A stretch of DNA of 35,410 nucleotides. Source: an uncultured Lachnospiraceae bacterium. GTDB taxonomy: Bacteria > Bacillota > Clostridia > Lachnospirales > Lachnospiraceae. The stretch's first letter is position 1, and each line of letters starts with the position of its first letter. The notes below the pieces were generated by a model. That model was not told the DNA's origin, did not search any database, and saw only the letters and a program-made list of their open reading frames with translations. The position numbers were made by a program, and so were the translations under genes. Location of the stretch: assembly GCA_947624055.1 (NCBI GenBank), contig CANQIW010000003.1:1-35410 (forward strand), written 5' to 3'. This document shows positions 8,225 through 15,593 of the stretch, piece after piece.

Positions 8225-8253
8225 ATTATGACTCTTTTTTTAGAAAATGTCAA
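8225..8253 (-). promoter_or_regulatory. Strong promoter for the kinase operon
   Basis: A consensus TTGACA (8248-8253) and CATAAT (8225-8230) are 17 bp apart on the minus strand. Transcription would start near 8218. The surrounding 8210-8290 is very AT-rich. The amidase gene ends at 8374, so this promoter separates the kinase operon from the genes before it. Confidence 0.75.
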
Positions 8254-8373
8254 GTATTTTTTTGCAAATTGTTTGTTTAAATTTGCTCTTTATATCAGCT
8301 GGTCATTTCTTCCGCTCAGCGACTCGTTTGAATCTGATCCTCATCTGCTTCTGTCTCAACTGAGCAGCTGCTC

Positions 8374-9324
8374 TCAGTTCTCCGGATCCGTCCTCTGCGC
8401 AAAATACGCATCAATCCCATCCGCGATCCCCTCTGCCATCAGCTCCTGTACAGCTTCGTCCGCCATGCGCAGATCGTCCGACTCATTCGTCATAAAACCC
8501 ATCTCCAGGATCATAACGGGCAGCCTGCTCCAGTTGATCCCGGTCATATCATCATAATACTGGATTCCCAGCGACGCAAACTCCGCCTTCTCGCAGTAAG
8601 CATTCAGGACGCAGTCCGCGAGTGTGTACGACTCCTCCGAAAGATTCCCCACGTAAGGATTTTGCGGGGACGGCACCATTGCAAGCGCCCCGCTCACCGT
8701 AGAGTCATCCAGTCCATTCGCGTGAATCCGGAGGAAGACGTCGCCTCCCTGGTCATATGCCATCAGCGCACGTTCCGCATTGCTGACTGCGGTGTCATTG
8801 TCCTCGCGGGTCATGATCACCTCGTAACCGCGCGCTTCAAGCTCGTCGCGCAGCAGAAGCGATACTTCAAGATTCAGCTCGTACTCCGGCTTTCCGCTGA
8901 ATCGTCCCTGCGTACCGGTCGCCGCCTTTGCCTTCATCTCAGAAGCTCCCGGCCCGACCGGCTCCGTACCGCTCATGTCGACGCCGCTCCCCTGATGCCC
9001 AGGGTCGATCGCGACCACGAATTTCTCAGGCTCAGACTCTGCATGCTCAGCCGCAAATGCCGAATCTGTCTGAAATTCAGACTCCGCCCGCTCTTCCTCA
9101 TCCTGCCGGATCTGTTCTGTACGAGAAACTGCTCCGCTCTCCTGCTCCTGAGTATTCTCCGCATAACAGACGAACATCCGAAGCTGCGTGCTCCGGGATC
9201 GTCCTCCCAACAAGACAGCCGCACAAATTACAGGCAGCAACCATACGGACGCCAGACTCCCCTGCATCGCTTTTTTTACAGTGTTCCAGCATCTTTTCCC
9301 TTTTTGCCTCATAGCAGCCTGCAT
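8374..9324 (-). CDS. N-acetylmuramoyl-L-alanine amidase (Amidase_3 family)
   Basis: A 316-aa membrane-anchored or secreted zinc amidase that cleaves the bond between N-acetylmuramic acid and L-alanine in peptidoglycan. The N-terminus is basic with a membrane segment at about residues 24-41, followed by an acidic linker. The catalytic domain starts near residue 101: AIDPGH (zinc ligand His110), YELN (ligand Glu149), FLRIHANG (ligand His201) and ILEMGFMTN (catalytic Glu274). All expected residues are present, so it should be active. An insertion of roughly 20 residues between the first two ligands is longer than in compact family members. The gene starts 63 bp after the HD-domain gene and is probably co-transcribed with it. 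The ATG at 9324 abuts AGGAG directly; the ATG at 9312 is an alternative start. Confidence 0.9.
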   Translation of the reverse strand: MQAAMRQKGKRCWNTVKKAMQGSLASVWLLPVICAAVLLGGRSRSTQLRMFVCYAENTQEQESGAVSRTEQIRQDEEERAESEFQTDSAFAAEHAESEPEKFVVAIDPGHQGSGVDMSGTEPVGPGASEMKAKAATGTQGRFSGKPEYELNLEVSLLLRDELEARGYEVIMTREDNDTAVSNAERALMAYDQGGDVFLRIHANGLDDSTVSGALAMVPSPQNPYVGNLSEESYTLADCVLNAYCEKAEFASLGIQYYDDMTGINWSRLPVMILEMGFMTNESDDLRMADEAVQELMAEGIADGIDAYFAQRTDPEN

Positions 9325-9387
9325 CTCCTATACTAACCGCTTCCCTGCCTCTTTCTTTGTCTGATCATCTGCTGTCGTTACGATCAA

Positions 9388-9978
9388 CTATTCTGTGATC
9401 TCCTCCAGCTCTTTCGCAATCGATTCCTCACAGGAACGCATCGCCAGAATCGTCCGCTCCATCAGCTCCTCCAACGTCCATCCGAGCCGCTCGGCTCCGG
9501 TGCGGATCACATCCCTGGAACAGCCCGCCGCGAACCGCTTATCCTTGAACTTCTTCTTCAGGCTGGATACCTCCATATCCATCACGCTCTTCGATGGCCG
9601 CATTTTCGCCGCCGCACCAATCAGCCCGGTCAGCTCATCCGCAGCAAACAATACCTTCTCCATCTCATGCGTCGGCTCAACGTCACAGCAGATCCCGTAG
9701 CCGTGGCTGCAGATCGAATGGATCATATCCTCTCCCACGCCGCCGTCCCGCAGAAGCTCCGGCGCCCTGACACAATGTTCTTCAGGGTACAGTTCAAAGT
9801 CTATGTCGTGCAGCAGGCCTGTGATTCCCCAGTAATCGACCTCGTTCCCATAGCCGAGCTCCTGCGCGAACCAGCGCATCACGCCCTCAACCGTTAACGC
9901 GTGCTGAATGTGAAACGGCTCCTTATTGTACTTTTGCAGAAGCGCGAGCGCCTCCGTCCTCGAAACTGTGCTTTCCAT
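9388..9978 (-). CDS. HD-domain metal-dependent phosphohydrolase
   Basis: A 196-aa cytoplasmic protein of the HD superfamily. The first ligand is probably the His in FHIQHALTVEGVMRWFA; the HD pair is in GLLHDIDFELYPEEH, and further histidines are in SHGYGICC. This matches the small uncharacterised HD proteins common in Clostridia, which are annotated as hydrolases of unknown substrate. The start ATG at 9978 has an AAAGGAGAG ribosome binding site. It is the first gene of a pair with the amidase. Its upstream region looks like the leftover end of a mobile element and supplies a good promoter. Confidence 0.8.
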   Translation of the reverse strand: MESTVSRTEALALLQKYNKEPFHIQHALTVEGVMRWFAQELGYGNEVDYWGITGLLHDIDFELYPEEHCVRAPELLRDGGVGEDMIHSICSHGYGICCDVEPTHEMEKVLFAADELTGLIGAAAKMRPSKSVMDMEVSSLKKKFKDKRFAAGCSRDVIRTGAERLGWTLEELMERTILAMRSCEESIAKELEEITE

Positions 9979-10258
9979 AAAATCGCTCTCCTTTTACTAT
10001 CTGCCATATTACAGTCAAGGGCAAAACATCCCAGAATTGCCTGTTTACCGCAATGGCATATTCTTTTTTCAGTTGTGCTGTCATTATATCCGATTACTTA
10101 TTCAATTACAAGAAGTACCTTCTCCTGCCGACAAACAAAACCTGCCTAAAATAACTATTGCTGAAACCGCATTAAATATCCTTTATCAAAGAGGGCATCC
10201 CTCCAGTCATATCAATTTGACTTTTGGGACACCCTCGGACTACGCTACTTATTAAACT
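9979..10258 (-). promoter_or_regulatory. AT-rich gap upstream of the HD gene with a promoter (-35/-10 at 10083-10111)
   Basis: No gene is seen in these 280 bp. On the minus strand TTGTAA (10106-10111) and TATAAT (10083-10088) are 17 bp apart and point at the HD gene about 100 bp away. Beyond it, towards the LRR gene, lies the GGGTGTCCC hairpin described separately. The arrangement of terminal hairpin, AT-rich leader and strong promoter resembles the left end of an insertion sequence that has lost its transposase; this is an impression, not a match I could verify. Confidence 0.5.
10191..10236 (-). terminator. Long imperfect hairpin after the LRR gene
   Basis: GAGGGTGTCCC (10226-10236) pairs with GGGATGCCCTC (10191-10201) over 11 bp with two G-U pairs, and an inner AGTCA/TGACT stem extends it. 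It is followed by TTTG only. It lies 22 bp after the LRR stop codon and could end that transcript, or be a transposon terminal repeat folded on itself. Confidence 0.4.
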
Positions 10259-13200
10259 TTACTTTTTAATCTTCACTTTCTTTACCGCCGAATATTTCCC
10301 GTACACCTTTTTCCCGGTGGAATCAATCCTGTATGCTCTTGCCTTAACGTAATACGTCTTTTTCTTTGCAAGCTTTTTCAGCGTTACGGAAAGCTTCTTC
10401 GTCGTTATTGTTTTCGTGTTTTTCTTTAGTTTCTTATTCGTGCCATATACGATTTCGTATCCCTCCGCCCCTTTTACCGCTTTGAGTTTCAGGATGACTT
10501 TATTCTTTTTGCTGTTCTTAATGGATTTGATCCCGGTTTTCCCGACTGTGACCGTTTTCTCATTCACGTTCGCTGTCCCGCTTATCGACGCCCCTGCTCC
10601 GATATCCGGACTCTGATCCGGCGTCGGCGGCTGTCCCGGGGTCGTCACAGACTGAGTTCCCTGAGTTGGCGTAGTAGTCGGTGTCTGCTGTATACCGGGC
10701 GTCGGGTCTGTGCTCGGTGCAGGCTGCACACCCGGAGTCGGCCGAACGTCCGGTTTCACCTGCTCGCTCTCCGAGAGCGCCCTGCCGCTTACAACAAAAG
10801 TTGAATTATGCGTCAGCTCGAATTCACACCAATGATCCGAGCCGTCCAGAATATACCGCGGCATATCCTCCAGAGACAGCGTCCCATCTTCTTTCAGAAA
10901 ATAGAGATACAGCGTATTCGAAATATTATACATATTCAGAATATAGTCAGACTTTATCCGCACGGTTGCTTTCCCGGGCAGAATACCATTCGGTGCAAAC
11001 ACAAGCCTGAGATCCGCTTCGGATTCTTCCCAGAACATGTATGAAGTACCCACCGTAACCGCGCAGTCAATGTCCTTAGTATCCAGAATGTCCTTTCCGT
11101 AGAATACCCACTGAATTCCATCGTTAGAAAGTATGAGCGTCTTGTCTGTTCCCTTGATAGCCTCAAACCATTCTTTTTTCACGATATGATTGCTGCTGTC
11201 AAAGTTGAGCATCGCCGCAGATCCATCTGGCATCTCCTCCAGTTTCGATGTAACGGACGAATTTGCTACCGAAGACTGAAAAGCAACCTCATATTCATCC
11301 TCAACGGTGAGACTGTTTCTGCCGTCATTCACATTGACATTTGCATAATAGATCTCGTCCTCCGCACTATGGCTCCAGCTTCCCTCATCGTAATTATAAT
11401 AATAATTGCTGCTGTTCCCCGCCTGATCTGTAAGGTATATGCCGCTCAGATAATATTCACCGGATTTTACATTAAACGGCACTGACATCTTAGTGGTATA
11501 TGTCCCGGAGAACATCAGCATTTCTGAGTTATAAAAGTCAAAATTGATCGAACGTGTACTGTCAGAAATATGCCGAAAATAGCCGTAGCAGGAAGTGATC
11601 CCCGTGTTCTCTTCGATCAGATCCAGACTGATCGTCACAACGCCCGGCTTTATCATTGACTCCTGAAATCTAGCTCCAGTAACTGCAGGAGCCACAGTAT
11701 CATAACCATTGGATTCTTTTGCAAGAATCCTGATTTCAACGCTAGTCTCACCGCCATCATATGAGATTGCTGTAATCGTCGTTTTTCCTGCTCCAACCGC
11801 CGTCACTTTTCCATACGCATCCACCCGCGCAATACTCTCATCGCTGCTGTTCCAAGTCAACAGAGGATAGGGACTGTTTGCGTCAAGCTTCCATTCCTTG
11901 TTCGGGTTATCATAGCTATATCCACAGACTTCCAAAACAATACTCTCACCGACAAAACACTCGGTTATCGCATTCTGCTCCATTGTGATATATTCAAAAA
12001 ATGCATTTTTCCCTAATTCAGTGACTCCTTCCGGCACAGCTAATTTCCCGGTGAAATAATTTCCGCCTAAAAATGCGCCGGTTCCAATGCTCCTGAGGCC
12101 TTTCGGCAGCGAAAGTTCGCCTGTAAATCCGCATCCAGAAAAGGCATTATCTCCTATGCTTGTCAAGTTTTCCGGAAGAGTCAGTTCTCCTGAAAATTTG
12201 CAATTAGAAAATGCATGATCCCCTATCTTTGTCCAGTCTTTCGGCAACTTCAGATTTCCTGTAAAACTGCAATTATTGAACGCATCGCTCCCCATGCTTT
12301 CCAGACCATCCGGCAGTTTTAAGTCCCCAGTAAAGCAGATTCGCGCATCCCAGCTTCCGGCAAAGGCGCTTTCACCTATGCTTTTCAAACTTTCCGGCAG
12401 TATCAACTCACCGGTGAATCCACACTCAGAAAAAGCACTGTTCCCTATGCTTATCAGACCTGCAGGCAAATCCAGACCACCCGTAAATCCACTCCTGTAG
12501 AAGGCGCTATTGCCTATACTTGTCAGTCCCTCGGGCAAGGTCAGATCACCCGAAAACCCACACCACGAAAAAGCACTATTTCCTATACTTGTCAGACCCG
12601 TCGGCAATGTCAGCTTACCCGTAAATCCACAATCAGAAAAAGCGTTGTCCCCTATACTCGTCAAACCCTTTGGCAAGGTCAGATCACCCGTAAATCCACA
12701 TTTAGAAAAAGCATTGTCGCCTATGCTCTTCAAACCCTCAGGCAATGCCAGATCACCTGTAAATCCGCACTCAGAAAAGGCGTTGTTCCCTATGCGCGTC
12801 ATTTTGTCCGGAAGAGTCAGTTCTCCTGAAAATTTGCAATCAGAAAATGCATAATCTTCTATCTCCGTCCAGCTCTTTGGAAGCTTTAGACCACCTGTAA
12901 AACTGCAATTATAAAATGCACCTGCCCCCATACTCTCCAGACCGTCCGGCAGTTTTAGATCCCCTGCAAAAATCCGTTCTTCCCAGTATCCGCCAGAGAA
13001 GGTATTTTTTCCTATACTTTTCAGGCTTTCCGGCAGTATCAGTTCACCCGTAAATCCGCATCCTGAAAAAGCGCTGTCCCCTATGCTGGCCAAACCCTCA
13101 GGCAAGGCCAACCTACCCGTAAATCCGCATCCGAGAAAGGCACTGTTTCCTATGCTTGTCAGTTTTTCCGGAAGAGCCAATTCTCCCGAAAATTTACACC

Positions 13201-14608
13201 CATAAAATGCATTATCACTTATTTCTGTCCATCCTCCTGGCAGCCTTAAACCACCCGTAAAGCTGCAATTATCAAACGCATCAATCCCCATGCTCTCCAG
13301 AGCATCCGGCAGCTTTAGGTCTCCTGTAAAACAGACTGGCTTACTCACGGCTCCGGCGAAAGCACCTCCACCTATTTTTTTCAGGCTTTCCGGCAATGTC
13401 AACTCACCAGTGAATCCACTACTGCCATAAAAGGCGTTGTTCCCTATACTTAGCAGACCTTCAGGCAAGGTCAAACCACCTGTAAACCCACAGCCTAAAA
13501 AGGCGCTGTCTCCTATTTTTGTCAGACCCTCATGCAAGGTCAGCCCGCCTGTAAACTCACACCCTGAAAAAGCGTTGTCCCCTATCTTTATCAAACCTGT
13601 CGGCAAGGCCAGACTGCCTGTAAATCCGCATCCGGAAAAGGCACTGTTTCCTATGCTTGTCAGTTTTTCCGGAAGAACCAATTCTCCCGAAAATCTGCAG
13701 TCATTAAACGCATTTTCATTTATCTCTGTCCATCCTCCTGGCAGCTTTAAGCCTCCTGTAAAACTGCATTTTCTAAACGCGTCTGTTCCCAGGCTCTCCA
13801 GACTATCCGGCAGTTTTAGGTCTCCTGTAAAACAGACTCTCTCATCCCCTGTTCCGGCAAAGGCACACCCACCTATACTTTTCAGGCTTTCCGGTAATGT
13901 CATATTCCCTGTAAATTCACTATCGATAAACGCGGCGAATCCTATACTCGTAACCTTATGTCCATCCACCTCATCCGGTATATTCAGGTCTCCTTTTTCT
14001 ACTCCAGTATATCCTGTTATCTCAGCAGTCCCATCCGCCAATACCTCATATTGAAAATAATTATCTTCTGCTACTCCCGCTGTGTTTGCAGACACAATAT
14101 CTGCCTCATCTATATTGATAACCTCTATATCAGCATCTGACACAGCTATTCCTGTGAGAAGCGTCCCTGTCTCAACGCCAGATTCCAGTTCTTCTGTCTT
14201 AGGCTGCTCTGATACTGCTTCGAAAAGATCGTCCTGCTCCTGTCCAAGCGGCTCCGCAGAAGCCTCTGTCTGCGGCAGTTCTGTTTCAGTATTTCCTGTT
14301 TCTATTTTTTCCGTCTCTCTTCTCTCCGTCTCCTGTGAATCTGTTTCTGTGCATTTCGTCACCATATCCTCTGCTTTTGCGTCCCCGTCTTCCGCACTTT
14401 CTGTCCGCATCGCATCTGTTCCATCTGTCTCCATGGCAACACTTTCTGCCGGTTCATCAACAACTGCGCCATCAACAGCTGACTCCTGTGCCACATCCGC
14501 TTCAGCATAATCCTCCACCAGGATTTCCTCCTCGAAGCCTCGCACCGGAACAGATGCCAGCACAAGCGTCGCTACCATGATCATACTGACTACTCTCTTC
14601 TTTTTCAT
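10259..14608 (-). CDS. BspA-type leucine-rich-repeat surface protein
   Basis: A 1,449-aa secreted protein from the ATG at 14608 (an in-frame ATG two codons upstream at 14614 sits too close to GAGGG). The signal peptide MKKKRVVSMIMVATLVLASV is followed by an acidic Thr/Glu-rich stretch to about residue 165. About 28 LRR_5-type repeats of 22-24 residues (LPEGLTSIGNSAFSGCGFTG) fill residues about 200-870. A Big_2-like Ig domain (about 890-960, with SSDESIARVDAYGKVTAVGAG) and further beta domains follow. Then come a Pro/Thr linker (about 1285-1335) and a lysine-rich fibronectin III-like domain at the end (EGYEIVYGTNKKLK, then KTYYVKARAY). No sortase motif is present; the very basic C-terminus could hold it to wall polymers by charge. 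Such proteins serve in adhesion. A divergent XRE regulator lies 280 bp upstream. Confidence 0.85.
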   Translation of the reverse strand: MKKKRVVSMIMVATLVLASVPVRGFEEEILVEDYAEADVAQESAVDGAVVDEPAESVAMETDGTDAMRTESAEDGDAKAEDMVTKCTETDSQETERRETEKIETGNTETELPQTEASAEPLGQEQDDLFEAVSEQPKTEELESGVETGTLLTGIAVSDADIEVINIDEADIVSANTAGVAEDNYFQYEVLADGTAEITGYTGVEKGDLNIPDEVDGHKVTSIGFAAFIDSEFTGNMTLPESLKSIGGCAFAGTGDERVCFTGDLKLPDSLESLGTDAFRKCSFTGGLKLPGGWTEINENAFNDCRFSGELVLPEKLTSIGNSAFSGCGFTGSLALPTGLIKIGDNAFSGCEFTGGLTLHEGLTKIGDSAFLGCGFTGGLTLPEGLLSIGNNAFYGSSGFTGELTLPESLKKIGGGAFAGAVSKPVCFTGDLKLPDALESMGIDAFDNCSFTGGLRLPGGWTEISDNAFYGCKFSGELALPEKLTSIGNSAFLGCGFTGRLALPEGLASIGDSAFSGCGFTGELILPESLKSIGKNTFSGGYWEERIFAGDLKLPDGLESMGAGAFYNCSFTGGLKLPKSWTEIEDYAFSDCKFSGELTLPDKMTRIGNNAFSECGFTGDLALPEGLKSIGDNAFSKCGFTGDLTLPKGLTSIGDNAFSDCGFTGKLTLPTGLTSIGNSAFSWCGFSGDLTLPEGLTSIGNSAFYRSGFTGGLDLPAGLISIGNSAFSECGFTGELILPESLKSIGESAFAGSWDARICFTGDLKLPDGLESMGSDAFNNCSFTGNLKLPKDWTKIGDHAFSNCKFSGELTLPENLTSIGDNAFSGCGFTGELSLPKGLRSIGTGAFLGGNYFTGKLAVPEGVTELGKNAFFEYITMEQNAITECFVGESIVLEVCGYSYDNPNKEWKLDANSPYPLLTWNSSDESIARVDAYGKVTAVGAGKTTITAISYDGGETSVEIRILAKESNGYDTVAPAVTGARFQESMIKPGVVTISLDLIEENTGITSCYGYFRHISDSTRSINFDFYNSEMLMFSGTYTTKMSVPFNVKSGEYYLSGIYLTDQAGNSSNYYYNYDEGSWSHSAEDEIYYANVNVNDGRNSLTVEDEYEVAFQSSVANSSVTSKLEEMPDGSAAMLNFDSSNHIVKKEWFEAIKGTDKTLILSNDGIQWVFYGKDILDTKDIDCAVTVGTSYMFWEESEADLRLVFAPNGILPGKATVRIKSDYILNMYNISNTLYLYFLKEDGTLSLEDMPRYILDGSDHWCEFELTHNSTFVVSGRALSESEQVKPDVRPTPGVQPAPSTDPTPGIQQTPTTTPTQGTQSVTTPGQPPTPDQSPDIGAGASISGTANVNEKTVTVGKTGIKSIKNSKKNKVILKLKAVKGAEGYEIVYGTNKKLKKNTKTITTKKLSVTLKKLAKKKTYYVKARAYRIDSTGKKVYGKYSAVKKVKIKK
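12000..13960 (-). repeat. LRR-coding tandem repeats arranged in four super-blocks
   Basis: Units of about 66-72 bp code for single LRRs. They fall into four super-blocks, each opening with LPESLK(S/K)IG, then CFTGDLKLPD.LES.G, then a W(T)(E/K)I unit, then a (E/D)(K/N)(L/M)T.IG unit, followed by a variable run of EGLTSIG-type units. The blocks hold about 7, 5, 9 and 6 repeats in order from the N-terminus. Confidence 0.75.
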
Positions 14609-14797
14609 TCTCATTCCCTCACTTTCATTCTTCTATGCCATCTAACCACAGGATCTGATCGCTTTCATTTCTAATCATAAAAATTGGACACCATCACTCT
14701 GAAAAATATTTTTTAAATGCTTTATAATCTATAAATTACACCCATCATCTCCTCTTACTTATTTAGGCTTCCATGGCAAATAACTCATTTTAAATTA

Positions 14798-14850
14798 TAT
14801 AGGCAAATTATGTCTATATAGTTTATGGAATTATAGCATATTAGCCTATA
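14798..14850. promoter_or_regulatory. Inverted repeat between the LRR and XRE genes
   Basis: In the 286-bp AT-rich gap between the divergent genes, TATAGGC (14798-14804) and GCCTATA (14844-14850) form a perfect 7-bp inverted repeat with 39 bp between. The bases next to the arms (AAATTATG and CATATTA) are also roughly symmetrical. It lies immediately upstream of the XRE gene and could be its operator. I saw no clear -35/-10 pair for either gene here. Confidence 0.35.
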
Positions 14851-14894
14851 CAATTCAAGTAATATTGAATCAAACAGGCAGGTCTGGTAAGAAT

Positions 14895-15233
14895 ATGAAT
14901 ATGGATTACTATGAAATCGGACAGAGAATACGTAAAACCAGAAAATTGCGCGGTCTGTCACAGGAAAAGCTGGCAGAGATGGTCGGCATATCAACGACTC
15001 ACATGAGCCATATTGAAACCGCAAACACTAAGATGAGTCTTTCTACGTTTGCTGAAATTGCTTTTGCTTTAGAGGTAAGAACTGATGAGTTGCTTTATGG
15101 AAACAAACCAAGAAATCCAGACATTTCTATAACCTATATTGCAGAATTATTAGACGACTGTACCATCCAGCAAATACGGATTATCGAAGATATTGTAAAA
15201 ACCGTTAAAGAGACATTGAATAGAAATTTATAA
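14895..15233 (+). CDS. XRE-family helix-turn-helix transcriptional regulator
   Basis: The only plus-strand gene, coding for 112 aa from the ATG at 14895 (an ATG two codons later and a TTG at 14865 are also possible; none has a strong ribosome binding site). Residues 6-60 form a Cro/C1-type DNA-binding domain: IGQRIRKTRKLRGLSQEKLA, then the recognition part GISTTHMSHIE, and SLSTFAEIAFALEVRTDELL. The C-terminal 50 residues are helical with no recognised sensor. It is divergent from the LRR surface gene, and the shared gap holds an inverted repeat, so control of the LRR gene or itself is plausible. The following gene on the other strand is a transposase remnant, so it may also have arrived with mobile DNA. 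Confidence 0.85.
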   Translation: MNMDYYEIGQRIRKTRKLRGLSQEKLAEMVGISTTHMSHIETANTKMSLSTFAEIAFALEVRTDELLYGNKPRNPDISITYIAELLDDCTIQQIRIIEDIVKTVKETLNRNL

Positions 15234-15235
15234 TT

Positions 15236-15409
15236 TTCTTCTGTTTCCTGACGGGCTTCTTCTACATGGGCGTCTCCCTGTCTTATACCGTCCTCATAAC
15301 TGATTTTCTTCTCACAGGAGATATGAAATTCCTCATCGTACTCCTTCAACAGCATATCTGTCATCTTCGCCCTGTGTGCACGCAAAATATCTGCCAATAT
15401 TCCTTCAAA
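15236..15409 (-). pseudogene. Remnant of a PD-(D/E)XK (Rpn-type) transposase, C-terminal part
   Basis: The minus-strand frame reads EGILADILRAHRAKMTDMLL, then KEYDEEFHISCEKKISYEDG, then IRQGDAHVEEA. This matches my memory of the C-terminal tail of Rpn/PDDEXK-family putative transposases, which are abundant in Clostridia. An in-frame TAA lies just upstream of the fragment and there is no nuclease domain, so it is a broken leftover. The frame runs on into the XRE gene antisense, where the similarity appears to stop. The roughly 190 bp between 15410 and the amt stop codon hold no gene I can support, only a U-run-less hairpin at 15545-15569. Confidence 0.5.
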
Positions 15410-15593
15410 ATTTGTTTAAAGATATTAGGAAACATTAAATATTTTTGCTGTCGGTGAAAAAAACAGGACTCCCGCCCAGCCAGCATCTCCAGCCAGAGCG
15501 AAAGCCCCTCTGTTATGATTTGTATATACCCGACCTTTGCAGGCCGTTTCCCTTTCGAACCGGAAAACGCTCTCTCGTTTCGCAAGAAGTCTC

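Noticed and set aside
12000-13960. Regularly spaced repeats that could suggest a CRISPR array
   Set aside because: The repeats are in frame, code for LRR units and have no unique spacers of equal length.
15361-15585. A 74-codon minus-strand frame downstream of amt
   Set aside because: It overlaps the transposase remnant in another frame and shows no domain, ribosome binding site or composition bias.
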